Assembly: GCF_003725795.1 (NCBI RefSeq)
Contig: NZ_RBEE01000014.1
Span: forward strand, 1 to 64,000
DNA length: 64,000 nucleotides
Reading direction: 5' to 3'
Source: Pedobacter jejuensis
GTDB lineage: Bacteria > Bacteroidota > Bacteroidia > Sphingobacteriales > Sphingobacteriaceae
How positions within the stretch are numbered: position 1 is the stretch's first letter; every line of letters starts with the position of its first letter. This document shows, piece after piece, positions 53,845-63,096 of the stretch. A model generated the notes under the pieces. It had not been told where the DNA came from. It made no database searches and saw only the letters and a program-made list of their open reading frames with translations. A program made the translations under genes and the position numbers.

Positions 53845-54996
53845 TTATTTTAAGAATTTGTAAGTGGTTGTGGTTTTGTAAACATCACCTGCTTCTAATA
53901 CGGTTGAAGCAAAATTAGGATGATTTGGTGCATCAGGAAAATGCTGTGTTTCTAAACAAAAAGCCGAACGATATGGGTAAGATTTACCACCTTTTCCATC
54001 GGTATCTTTACCTGTTAAAAAGTTTCCACTGTAAAATTGCAGACCTGGCTCACTGGTGTAAACTTCCATTGCAATACCAGTAACGGTACTTTTTACTACT
54101 GCAATCGCTTTTTTATCATCATGTTTATTCAAAGCAAAATTATGATCATAGCCTTTACCAAATGTTAGTTGCTGGTCTTTATCTCCAATGTTTTTACCAA
54201 TCGTTTTAGCCTTATTAAAATCAAAAGCTGTACCCGCAACAGGCTGTAATTTGCCAGTTGGAATTAAGGTAGAATCAACCGGAGTGTAAGCATTGGCATC
54301 GATCAATAATTCATGATCCAAAATTGTGGCATTTCCTTCACCATTTAAATTAAAGTAAGCGTGGTTGGTTAAGTTAACAATCGTATTCTTGTCTGATTTA
54401 GCTGTATAATCAATTTTTAATGCATTATCATCTGTTAATGAATAAGTTACAGTAACATCCAATTTACCAGGGTATCCGGCTTCACCATCTTTTGATGAAT
54501 AGGTAAGTTCTAATTTTTGTGAATCAACTAATTTCGCATCCCAAACTTTAGAGAAAAATCCATCTGTACCACCGTGTAAAGTATTTACACCATCGTTTAG
54601 TTGCAATTGATATGCTTTGCCATCCAAACTAAATTTTCCCTTAGCGATTCTATTTCCGTAACGACCAATTAATGCACCGAAAAACGGTTCGCCTTTTTTA
54701 CGATACGCACCAATACTATCGTAACCTAAAACAACATCAGTAAGTTTATTATTTTTATCTGGCACCAAAAGTGAAACCACTCGCCCACCATAATTTGTAA
54801 TAGAAACTGATGCGCCTTGTTTGTTTTTTAAAGTATAAATTGAAACTGTTTTTCCATCAATTGTAGCATTGTAAGTAGCTGAGTCGGTTTTGGTATTTTC
54901 TGTTGTTGTTTTTTCGGTTGAAGAATTACAAGAAAATATTGTGGTAGATAAACATAATGTTGCAATTGATATTGCTGAAAGAATATTTCTTTTCAT
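53845..54996 (-). CDS. galM: Aldose 1-epimerase lipoprotein
   Basis: A 383-residue galactose-mutarotase-fold protein. The start carries a lipoprotein signal with lipobox IFSC (Cys23), so the enzyme is exported and anchored. The active site has GRYGNRIAKGKFSL, the His in NLTNHAYFNLNG and the Glu in FCLETQHFPDAPNHPNF. It would equilibrate anomers of sugars in the periplasm. Its promoter region shares ACGTTAATT with the araB upstream site, suggesting joint control with arabinose genes. Confidence 0.9.
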   Translation of the reverse strand: MKRNILSAISIATLCLSTTIFSCNSSTEKTTTENTKTDSATYNATIDGKTVSIYTLKNKQGASVSITNYGGRVVSLLVPDKNNKLTDVVLGYDSIGAYRKKGEPFFGALIGRYGNRIAKGKFSLDGKAYQLQLNDGVNTLHGGTDGFFSKVWDAKLVDSQKLELTYSSKDGEAGYPGKLDVTVTYSLTDDNALKIDYTAKSDKNTIVNLTNHAYFNLNGEGNATILDHELLIDANAYTPVDSTLIPTGKLQPVAGTAFDFNKAKTIGKNIGDKDQQLTFGKGYDHNFALNKHDDKKAIAVVKSTVTGIAMEVYTSEPGLQFYSGNFLTGKDTDGKGGKSYPYRSAFCLETQHFPDAPNHPNFASTVLEAGDVYKTTTTYKFLK

Positions 54997-55022
54997 AAGG
55001 ATTTAATTTGGTTAAGGCTAAA

Positions 55023-55047
55023 GTAATAAATAAATTAACGTTATTTC
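55023..55047. promoter_or_regulatory. AraR operator candidate between galM and HAD-araR
   Basis: On the minus strand ACGTTAATT (55042-55034) is followed by ATTTATTTATT-like sequence, as upstream of araB. The core TAACGTTA (55036-55043) is palindromic. It sits in the 130-base divergent spacer, so it could regulate galM and the HAD-araR pair together, including autoregulation. Confidence 0.4.
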
Positions 55048-55128
55048 AACGATTATAAGTATAATTTGCTTTATAATTGAAGGTAACATTTATCACGTCA
55101 AAAAAATCATATAATTTAGCCTCACAAT

Positions 55129-55800
55129 ATGCAAGTTTTAGATTTCAAGCCCAAAGCAATTATTTTCGATTTAAATGGAACCATGATAAATGATATGGAA
55201 TATCATACAAAAGCATGGCATTCTATCATTACGGAAGATTTGGGTGAAAATAACTCTTATGAGTCGGTTAAAAAAGAAATGTATGGCAAAAACCCTGAGG
55301 TTTTAGAACGCATTTTCGGAAAAGATAGATTCACGCCTGAAGAAATCATAAGCCTTTCTAATGAAAAAGAAAGACGCTATCAAGAAGGTTATTTCCCTTA
55401 TCTTAAGTTAATTGACGGACTTGATGAATTTTTAGAACAAGCAAAAAATGAAGGGATTAGCATGGCAATAGGTTCTGCAGCAATATTATTTAATATAGAT
55501 TTTGTGCTTGATGGTTTAAAAATAAGAAGCTATTTTGATGGCATTGTTAGTGCTGATGATGTTGAAATCAGCAAACCACACCCCGAAACTTTTTTAAAAG
55601 CAGCAAATTTACTTGGTGTAAATCCTGCAGAATGCCTTGTGTTTGAAGATGCTCCAAAAGGAGTAGAATCTGCACAAAATGCGGGAATGAAATGTATTGT
55701 ACTAACAACAACGCATGATTCGGAAGAATTTGCCGGATATTCAAATATTATAGGATTTATTGATAACTTCAAAAATCCAATTTTAACAACGCTTTTATAA
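55129..55800 (+). CDS. HAD-superfamily phosphatase (beta-phosphoglucomutase-like)
   Basis: A 223-residue HAD hydrolase: motif I IIFDLNGTMIND, motif II with IAIGSAA, and motif III/IV DAPKGVESAQNAGMKC. In motif I the second acidic residue of DxD is Asn16 (D14-L-N16), whereas most phosphatases have Asp there as general acid/base. Some HAD proteins of Bacteroidota seem to carry this form, so activity is possible but altered. It begins the araR unit, with the AraR start 2 bases after its stop. Sugar-phosphate dephosphorylation is inferred from context. Confidence 0.8.
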   Translation: MQVLDFKPKAIIFDLNGTMINDMEYHTKAWHSIITEDLGENNSYESVKKEMYGKNPEVLERIFGKDRFTPEEIISLSNEKERRYQEGYFPYLKLIDGLDEFLEQAKNEGISMAIGSAAILFNIDFVLDGLKIRSYFDGIVSADDVEISKPHPETFLKAANLLGVNPAECLVFEDAPKGVESAQNAGMKCIVLTTTHDSEEFAGYSNIIGFIDNFKNPILTTLL

Positions 55801-55802
55801 AA

Positions 55803-56501
55803 ATGGCCAAATATATAAACCAAAACCCTGTTCTTGTTGCTGTAGATTGTATAATTTTTGGATACGATGGCGAACAGCTTAAACTTCTAGTGATAAAAAG
55901 AGCCATAGAACCTGTTAAGGATCAATGGAGTTTAATGGGCGGTTTTATTGGTCCGGAAGAAGATTTAGATGGAGCTGCAAAGCGCATCTTATTAGAACTT
56001 ACTGGTTTGCACGATGTTTATCTGGAACAATTGCAAGCTTATGGTCAACCCGACCGTGACCCAATTGAGCGAACAATTTCTGTAGTTTATTTTGCACTAA
56101 TTGATATAAACAAATACAGTAAACAAATTAACGACCAATACCATGCAGAATGGTTTAAAATAAAAGAAGTGCCAGAACTTATTTTTGACCATAATATAAT
56201 GGTTAAAGCAGCAATGGATAAAATTCGTTATCAAGCTGCGTTGCACCCGATATTATTTGAATTGCTACCTAAAAAATTTACCATACCACAGTTGCAAAAT
56301 TTGTATGAGCAGGTGTATGATTCACCTATTGATAATAGAAATTTTATTCGAAAAATAACAGCAAGTGGTTTATTAATTAAACAAACTGAAAAAGATAAAT
56401 CAAGTTCGAGAAGAGGAGCTTTTTATTTTAAATTGGATAAACTGAAACATAAAGCTCAGTTTCAATCATTTCTTAGTTTTATTGCTAGACCAAAAGGTTA
56501 A
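55803..56501 (+). CDS. araR: Nudix-like transcriptional regulator AraR
   Basis: A 232-residue regulator with an N-terminal Nudix-like domain and a C-terminal winged helix (about 160-232). The Nudix box (47-69) is degenerate: in the canonical REUxEE segment here R61-I62-L63-L64-E65-L66, two catalytic glutamates are replaced by Ile and Leu, so hydrolase activity is unlikely. The layout matches AraR of Bacteroidota, which senses L-arabinose and represses ara genes. It forms a unit with the HAD gene. Its stop overlaps that of the convergent AraC gene. Putative operators are at 40597 and 55023. Confidence 0.85.
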   Translation: MAKYINQNPVLVAVDCIIFGYDGEQLKLLVIKRAIEPVKDQWSLMGGFIGPEEDLDGAAKRILLELTGLHDVYLEQLQAYGQPDRDPIERTISVVYFALIDINKYSKQINDQYHAEWFKIKEVPELIFDHNIMVKAAMDKIRYQAALHPILFELLPKKFTIPQLQNLYEQVYDSPIDNRNFIRKITASGLLIKQTEKDKSSSRRGAFYFKLDKLKHKAQFQSFLSFIARPKG

Positions 56502-57274
56502 TTTAATCGCCGAAATTCTAATGCCGAAATGCCTTTAGAACGTTTAAAATTGCTTACAAAAGAATTGGTCTGTTCGAAACCTAGTATTTCAGCAATCATT
56601 GATATAGAATAGTCTGTATGTATTAAAAGCTCTTCTGCCTCACGAATTAATCTTGCAAAAAGCAATTCAGGCAAATTTTTAGCAAAAGCTTTCTTTAAAA
56701 AGGCGTTAAGCTTTCTTGATGACATACCCATTCCTGATGCATAAAACTCTGTGGTCCGTTCGCTTTTAAAATATTGCTCTAATATTGCTCTGAACCTTAA
56801 AACCTGTTGCAGTTCATCAATACTTAAGTCCATTAATTCGGCATTTAAAACCGCCGAAAATCCAAGCAATAAAGATAAATATTGCGCTAAATAAGAAACA
56901 TCTCTTTCTGCTAAAATTTCTCTTTTCAATTGCTCTAACAGGCTATATGCCTTAAGAGCTTGAGGACTGCTCAAATCTTTAAAAGACAAAGCCATAAACA
57001 GATTACGCGATTGCGAATCTCTATGTTGAAGTAAAAACTCTGAATATAAAAGCGAGCTAAAACTTAACCAATATGCTGAAGTGAGCTCTCCTTCTAAACG
57101 GATTATGCCTTCTTCGGGTATGAAAAAAACTCGTCCGGGGCAAAGTACATAATCACCAGAGTTCATGCACAATAAACCTGTTGCCTCTTTTATAATGAGC
57201 ACTCGAATAGGATAGTTGGCATTTAGCGCTTTATCCCTTTTATAACTACCCTTGATATTTTCAAGTTGTATCAT
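56498..57274 (-). CDS. AraC-family transcriptional regulator
   Basis: A 258-residue regulator with an N-terminal cupin-like sensor region (SGDYVLCPGRVFFIPEEGIIRL) and a C-terminal two-HTH AraC domain (about 165-258) ending in MIAEILGFEQTNSFVSNFKRSKGISALEFRRL, in parts. Effector and targets are not known; its place beside araR and the sugar genes suggests sugar metabolism but does not prove it. Convergent with araR, with overlapping stop codons. Confidence 0.88.
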   Translation of the reverse strand: MIQLENIKGSYKRDKALNANYPIRVLIIKEATGLLCMNSGDYVLCPGRVFFIPEEGIIRLEGELTSAYWLSFSSLLYSEFLLQHRDSQSRNLFMALSFKDLSSPQALKAYSLLEQLKREILAERDVSYLAQYLSLLLGFSAVLNAELMDLSIDELQQVLRFRAILEQYFKSERTTEFYASGMGMSSRKLNAFLKKAFAKNLPELLFARLIREAEELLIHTDYSISMIAEILGFEQTNSFVSNFKRSKGISALEFRRLN

Positions 57275-57598
57275 TTTATATCAAAGTATCTTGTTTGTAT
57301 TAAGACAGCATAATACACTTAATTACTACTACTAAGAAAACAGAATCTTAAATTTTTGGCATTAAAATATAAGTTTTATTGTCAAAAAGATGCTCCTTTT
57401 GTTTTCTGAATAAATTTTTAATAACAAACGATTAAAAAGGCAAATTGTTTATTAAGCCCCAAAGCTATAAAAAATTACATATCTGCCAATGAATTGACAA
57501 CAAAACTACTTGATTATTAGTAATATTAATAATACAATAAATTAATGTTTTGGTAAAATATAAAACCATATAAGTTTCGATTTGTTGTTATCTGTACC
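57275..57598. other. AT-rich intergenic region
   Basis: 324 bases between the AraC gene and a lipoprotein gene. Very AT-rich, no gene, no clear repeat and no strong promoter match. Nothing further is visible. Confidence 0.3.
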
Positions 57599-57964
57599 AT
57601 GAAAAACTATTTTTTAATTGCAATACTATGTGTTTTTTGTATCGCATGCAAAAAGGATATTCCCGAACCAGATGTTGTTCGATTGCAAGTTTATTCAACA
57701 AAAATTAAGCATACCAATTATAATGAACCAGATATTTTATTTTGGTATATGCGTGGTGCAAGCAAAGGTGGATATTACTACATGACCTCTACCAGAGAAA
57801 TTTCTGATTTTAGCGACTATACTTTTACTTATTCAGCAAATGTGCCTAGCGATTTATCTGGTAAAACGGCAATTAGAGATATTGTGGTTCAAATAAATCA
57901 GCTTAATGGAGAGATGTATTATGATATTACTGGTAAAAGTTCATCGTCTTTAATTGTAAACTAG
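57599..57964 (+). CDS. Hypothetical lipoprotein (121 residues)
   Basis: The product has a lipoprotein signal with lipobox CIAC (Cys17) followed by KKDIPEPD. The rest is beta-rich with Tyr-rich segments (YYYMTSTREIS, YDITGKSSSS) and no family I recognise. It would be anchored in a membrane facing the periplasm or surface. It lies 68 bases before the Hsp70-like gene on the same strand. Confidence 0.6.
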   Translation: MKNYFLIAILCVFCIACKKDIPEPDVVRLQVYSTKIKHTNYNEPDILFWYMRGASKGGYYYMTSTREISDFSDYTFTYSANVPSDLSGKTAIRDIVVQINQLNGEMYYDITGKSSSSLIVN

Positions 57965-58032
57965 TACATTCCATCATTATTTTTTATACTTTCGCAACCC
58001 GATTTAATTTAATACAATAATTTTTTCAAGCG

Positions 58033-59304
58033 ATGTGTAAGTTTCTATATGGAATTGATTTTGGAACAACCAATTCTGCCCTTTCTATTTATGATGAAGA
58101 GAAGAAGGAAATCATAGCCACAATTTCAATACCATCGCTTATTTACTTTAAGCATGCAACTTCTATATCTGATGAAGCAAATTATGTTGTTGGCGAACAA
58201 GCGATAGAAGAGTATTTAAATGATGGAATGAAGGGTCGCTTTATAAAATCTATTAAACAAATTCTATCCAGAAGCACATTTACAGAAACACGCATCCAAA
58301 ATAAAAGGTATAATGCATCTGATTTAGTAACCTTAATTTTAAAGGATTTAAAAGCAAAAGCTGATGAAATTACCGGTTACAATTGTACTAAGGCAGTTAT
58401 CGGCCGACCTGTATTTTTTGATGATGACAATACACAGAAAGATACTTTAGCACAAACGCGTTTAAATAAAGCAGCAGAAAACGCAGGATTTACAGATGTT
58501 CGTTTTCAATTTGAACCGATTGGGGCTGCTTTTGCTTATGAAAAAACCATAGCTAAAAAAGAGAAAGTGTTGGTTGCCGATTTAGGCGGTGGTACAACAG
58601 ATTTTACTTACCTAATCCTCGACCCAGATAAAGTTGGCAGTACAGATAGAAGAAAAGATATGATAGCATCTGGCGGAATTTATATTGGAGGTGATAGTTT
58701 AGACTCGGCTTTTATGTGGGAGAAAGGAACACCTTATTTTGGAAAAAATACAACATATGAAGCAACTCGTGGACAAATTTTAAATGTACCAAAATCCTTA
58801 TTTGCAAATATTTGCTCTTGGGATAAAATGAATTTCTTTAATGGCCAACGCATTCAAAAAGATATTGAAGATTATTATTATTTCTCGGGCAACGACAGGA
58901 AGTTCAAAAATCTTATTACCCTGATAGAAAATAACTTAGGATATTCTGTTTTTCAATCCATAGAAAAAACCAAAATTGAATTATCTGATAAGTTATCCTC
59001 AAATTTCTTTTATTCGAATATGGGAATAGAGATTAATGAAACAATTTCTTTGACTGATTATGAAAACGTTATTGAAAAAGATGTGCAGAGGATAAGCGAA
59101 TATTTAGATAAATTTTTGGCAACATATAAAATAAATCCTACAGATATAGATTGCCTTTTTCTTACAGGTGGAACATCAATGGTTGCTTCCATTCAAAGTT
59201 TATTTAAAAATAAATTCCCACACATTCCGATGAATTCTGGAGATAATTTTAAAAGCGTTGCCAAAGGTTTAGCCTATAGTGGTTATCTTTTCGAAGCCAA
59301 TTAA
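58033..59304 (+). CDS. Hsp70-family ATPase (YegD-like)
   Basis: A 423-residue actin/Hsp70-fold ATPase. Phosphate-1 loop GIDFGTTNSALSIY near the N-terminus, phosphate-2 VADLGGGTTDFTYLIL, and adenosine-binding LFLTGGTSMVASI are present. There is no substrate-binding domain of DnaK type; overall it matches the YegD group. Function is not known; a chaperone or scaffold role is possible. A TACTTTCGC box near 57988-57996 could be its promoter. The convergent esterase gene ends 4 bases beyond its stop. Confidence 0.82.
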   Translation: MCKFLYGIDFGTTNSALSIYDEEKKEIIATISIPSLIYFKHATSISDEANYVVGEQAIEEYLNDGMKGRFIKSIKQILSRSTFTETRIQNKRYNASDLVTLILKDLKAKADEITGYNCTKAVIGRPVFFDDDNTQKDTLAQTRLNKAAENAGFTDVRFQFEPIGAAFAYEKTIAKKEKVLVADLGGGTTDFTYLILDPDKVGSTDRRKDMIASGGIYIGGDSLDSAFMWEKGTPYFGKNTTYEATRGQILNVPKSLFANICSWDKMNFFNGQRIQKDIEDYYYFSGNDRKFKNLITLIENNLGYSVFQSIEKTKIELSDKLSSNFFYSNMGIEINETISLTDYENVIEKDVQRISEYLDKFLATYKINPTDIDCLFLTGGTSMVASIQSLFKNKFPHIPMNSGDNFKSVAKGLAYSGYLFEAN

Positions 59305-59308
59305 GAAA

Positions 59309-60946
59309 TTATTTTACGTAGGTTTTATCTAAAAATAAATATCTGGCTCGCTCTTTTTCTTGTTCCAATTCATTAGCCGTATTTAAACCGATATTCATGT
59401 ATGATGCAGCGTTTTTCTTAACTGGCGACCATTTCGGTAATCCGTTACCATTCGGGTTACCTGTTTTTATAAAATTCGCAAAATACCTAAGCATTGTATC
59501 TGATATCTTCTGGTCTTCAGCCGCCCATGCGTAAACCGGATTAGAATTTAAATTGCCCATTGCATACTCAATTTCAAATGCATGTGGAGCACCATCAGAA
59601 GTTAAGGGCTTTGAAATCGGTTTTGTATTGCCTGAATTTAAACTTATGCCACCAGCCAAACCAGGTACAGCTTGTGCAAATTTCGGTGTCATAGGAGGTT
59701 TTGATTTAGAAAAAAGATATCTGTAAACTGGTTTATCTGTAGTTTTCGCCTGCAAATCAAGCCATTTCCAACTGCTGTAAGCAATAAACCTATCGCTTGC
59801 CAATGCTGTTGCCGAAACAACAACTTCATCAGGATTTGTGGCGGGATACAATTTTAAAACTTCATCAGCATCATTAGGATAAAGTTGTTTCAATTTCTTA
59901 GAATAATTTTCAGTAGTTGGAGCATCGCCTCCCATCAATGCCTGGAATGGAACTTCAGCAGAATTCCATCCTGCCAGCAATGGTACTTTTGCCTGTTCGC
60001 CTGCAGAAAATGTTTCGACTAAATTTTTTGTAAGAAAATAGCCGTCGATATTTGCAGCGGTTTTAAAAGCACCTGGTTTGGTTGATTCATCGAGTAACTG
60101 CTCTGCTGTCATTGCTCTTAAATCAACTAGTGATTTTGCATCAATTTTTGTTGCAAATGCTAATCCATTTTTTTCTGCTGCATCGAGTGTTACAGGTGCT
60201 AGTGTCGGATTAATCATTGCACCGCTCTCTCCTATTGCACCAGCAAACAAATTTTTAGAAATCGGTGAAGCCATTTGTGCAGAAACCGAAATGGAACCTG
60301 CAGATTCGCCAGCAATGGTGACTTTTTTAGGGTCGCCACCAAAATTTTTAATATTTTCTTGTACCCATAGTAAAGCCATTCGTTGGTCGAGCAAACCATA
60401 ATTCCCTGATGATTTATTTGAGGATTCTTTAGTAAGTTCTGGATGCGCCATGAAACCAAAAATACCTAGCCTGTAGTTTATAGTAAGCACCACGATTCCT
60501 TGCTTTGCCATCGCTTCGCCATCATAACGAGGTTCAGAGCCATCACCTGCAACATAACCGCCACCATAAAAATAAACCAAAACAGGTAATTTATCTTTAA
60601 AAGTTTTTGAGGGTGTCCAAACATTTAAGTACAAACAGTCTTCACCCATTCCCGATGAACGGAAACCCATATCGCCAAAAGGTTTCTTTTGCATAGCGTT
60701 GTTCCCAAATTTATCAGCTTTTAATACGTTTGTCCAATTATTTACTGGCTCTGGAGCTTTCCAACGTAAATTCCCAATCGGTGCTTTTGCAAACGGGATA
60801 CCTTTAAATGTGGTTATTCCTGCATTTTCTGATGTGCCTTCTACAATTCCGTTGGAAATTTTTACTTGATTTGTGTTTGTATTTTGAGCAGAGAGATTAA
60901 GATGCAAAATTATTGCAGCTACAAGAAAGAAGCTAAAACGTTTCAT
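59309..60946 (-). CDS. Secreted type-B carboxylesterase
   Basis: A 545-residue carboxylesterase-family protein with a signal peptide (MKRFSFFLVAAIILHL, cleavage about LSAQ). EDCLYLNVW is at 102-110, catalytic Ser215 lies in AGESAGS, and the late DGAPHAFEIEYAMG contributes the His. These alpha/beta hydrolases cleave carboxyl esters in the periplasm or outside. The natural ester is unknown. Single gene, convergent with the Hsp70-like gene. Confidence 0.88.
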   Translation of the reverse strand: MKRFSFFLVAAIILHLNLSAQNTNTNQVKISNGIVEGTSENAGITTFKGIPFAKAPIGNLRWKAPEPVNNWTNVLKADKFGNNAMQKKPFGDMGFRSSGMGEDCLYLNVWTPSKTFKDKLPVLVYFYGGGYVAGDGSEPRYDGEAMAKQGIVVLTINYRLGIFGFMAHPELTKESSNKSSGNYGLLDQRMALLWVQENIKNFGGDPKKVTIAGESAGSISVSAQMASPISKNLFAGAIGESGAMINPTLAPVTLDAAEKNGLAFATKIDAKSLVDLRAMTAEQLLDESTKPGAFKTAANIDGYFLTKNLVETFSAGEQAKVPLLAGWNSAEVPFQALMGGDAPTTENYSKKLKQLYPNDADEVLKLYPATNPDEVVVSATALASDRFIAYSSWKWLDLQAKTTDKPVYRYLFSKSKPPMTPKFAQAVPGLAGGISLNSGNTKPISKPLTSDGAPHAFEIEYAMGNLNSNPVYAWAAEDQKISDTMLRYFANFIKTGNPNGNGLPKWSPVKKNAASYMNIGLNTANELEQEKERARYLFLDKTYVK

Positions 60947-61474
60947 AATAATTGGTTAGGGATGGATTTATTATGCCATCAAGTTAGCAGTAATAAATTA
61001 GAAAAATAGAAGTCAACTAAATTATTACATATTTAGTTAAACCCTGATGAATCAAGCCAATGGCCCAAACATCTATGCATTAATGGAAAATAAAGCAGTG
61101 TTTTAAATATTAACTTTTTTTGCCGCCAAAAATTACGCAAAAAACGCTAATGCCTCCAAGAATGAAAACTACTCCAAGTATAAAATTAAGTGTATCGCCC
61201 ATTTGGTTAAGGTATGCGTTATAAATGACATTAAGCCGACTTTACTTTTAATTAAGCATTCCATTTGGGAATAAAAATTTTCATCTCATTTGTTGCAAGT
61301 TTTACCAAAAAATCCAGAATCTGTTTTTGTGAAAATCTGTGCTTTGGTGGCAAGAAAATAATGCCCTAGATATTTTGCCACAGAAACGCAGAAACCTCAG
61401 AACATGGTACACTTTATTCCGTGAAAATCTGTGCTTCGGTGGCAAGAAAAAACCTAAGACTCTGTGTTAAATTA
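60947..61474. other. Intergenic region with a 30-bp direct repeat
   Basis: 528 bases between two minus-strand genes. A 30-base unit (61329-61358) recurs at 61421-61450 with one mismatch; similar wording, ending in AATCTGTG, occurs at 40430-40445. A possible 30-residue membrane ORF is noted at 61110-61202. No terminator is evident for the pseudogene. Confidence 0.45.
61110..61202 (-). CDS. Possible small membrane protein (30 residues)
   Basis: ATG 61202 to TAA 61110. The product is a single hydrophobic helix (LNFILGVVFILGG and ISVFCVIF) flanked by an acidic start (MGDT) and a basic tail (GGKKS), the layout of a one-span membrane peptide. It lies in a gene-free stretch. There is no clear ribosome-binding site, so it could be chance. 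Confidence 0.3.
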   Translation of the reverse strand: MGDTLNFILGVVFILGGISVFCVIFGGKKS

Positions 61475-63022
61475 TTATTTAAGCAGTTTTAATAAAACTC
61501 CATTTGTCCACCCGAAACCATCTTGAAGAGGATATTCTCCGCCACCACCAATACTGTTCGGATTAACCACATCATATTTTTCCATCAACTTACCCGTTTG
61601 CTTAAAAACAGCGATATTTCGATTAACCCATCTATCCGTAATTGTTTGCGCTAATTTCCTGTAACCATAATTATTTAATCCATCAATGCTAACCCATTGC
61701 AAAGGCGCCCAGGCATTAGGCGAATCCCACTGTTCGCCAGTGGTTTTTAATGTAGTTGTCAATCCTCCTGATTTTAGAAATTTGGCTTCGAGTTTTGAAG
61801 CAACCAACTTTGCCTGAGCAAGGTTTGCGATTTTAAAATACAATGGAAACATTGCAGCAAGCGTTTCCTGTTTAGAAAAACTTTGGCTCTTCCAATTGTA
61901 ATCGGTAAAGAAATTTAAATCCTTATTCCAGAAATATTTAAGAATAGCAGCTTTGCGGTTTTTGGCCTTCGTAAGGAACAAATTTGCCTTCTTTACATCT
62001 CCAGATTGCTGATTCGCCATTGCTATTACACTCTCCAGATTAAACATCAAAGTATTTAAATCAACCGGCAACAAATCTGTCGTAATGATTTGGCTGTAGC
62101 TTTTTCCATCAGCAAACCATCTGCTACTAAAATCCCAACCAGATTCTGCTGCAGAACGCACATTACGCAAAAAGGCATCAGGCGCTTGTTTGGTTTTTTT
62201 CGAAGCCTCAAAATCTTCTTTGTACGATTCTTCCCTTGGCCAATTGCCTGCATCATAGTACCTGTTTAATACTACTCCATCTTGTAATTTAACAACATGG
62301 TTTATTGCTTTATTCTTCTGTAGGTTTTCAGCACCTTTCATCCAAAAATTATATTCAAGTTCTAGCACATCTTTATAATCACTAAGCTTTATTTTAGCAT
62401 CACTTTTTGCTAACAACTGAACCATCAAAGAAAAAAATGGAGGTTGCGAACGTGTTAAATAATAGCTTCTGTTACCATTGGGAATAAAACCATATTTACG
62501 GATAAGAAATGCGAAATTATCAATCATATCTTTAATTACCTGCGTTTTACCAGCCTTTTGTAAACCCAGCATGGTGAAGTAAGAATCCCAATACTAAATT
62601 TCCCTAAACCTCCCTCCCGGAACAATGTATGGTTTAGGCAATGGCAATAAAGAAGTTGTGATGGAAGAAATTGTATCAGGATTTCTTTTGAGCACTTGCC
62701 AAAGTGTATCCAAATGTTTTTTTATTCCGGCATTAATGTCTGATTGATAAGCCGCAGTATGGCTTTCTGGTAAGCTAAAATACTTATTTACAAATACCTT
62801 TAAATCAAAGTCACTCTTATCTTTTTCCGATAAATAAGTATCTATAATCGTTGCAGGTTTTTGTTTTGGTATGGCATCAGCAAAAGATTTACTGTCAGGA
62901 TAAATACCTGATAACTGAACTTTTTCAAACAAACCCGGGTAGGTTAACCTCGGACTAAGCTCGTGTTGAGCAAAAAGATGGCAAGAAATAAATAATAAGC
63001 CAAGTAAAAATATTCTTCTCAT
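61475..63022 (-). pseudogene. treA: Trehalase (GH37) interrupted by an in-frame TAG
   Basis: The frame is 516 codons, the usual length for a periplasmic GH37 trehalase, and has a signal peptide (MRRIFLLGLLFISCHLFAQ). One TAG at 62594-62596 interrupts it within signature 1, PGGRFREI-stop-YWDSYF; the stop sits where the signature has a Tyr. Downstream, the second signature QWDSPNAWAPLQW, the acid Asp in ESGWDFSSRW and the base Glu in GGGGEYPLQDGFGW are intact, and both halves are in one frame. A recent nonsense change or a sequencing error would explain it; stop read-through is possible but unsupported. The downstream half could restart at ATG 62572. Confidence 0.85.
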
Positions 63023-63096
63023 AATAATAACATTGTTATGAAAGATATGCAATTCTATTCAAATTTATTCTAGCTTTAAATAAACCAAATATCCCT

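Noticed and set aside
55803-56501. Active Nudix hydrolase
   Set aside because: Two catalytic glutamates are replaced and a winged helix is present, so a regulator is the better reading.
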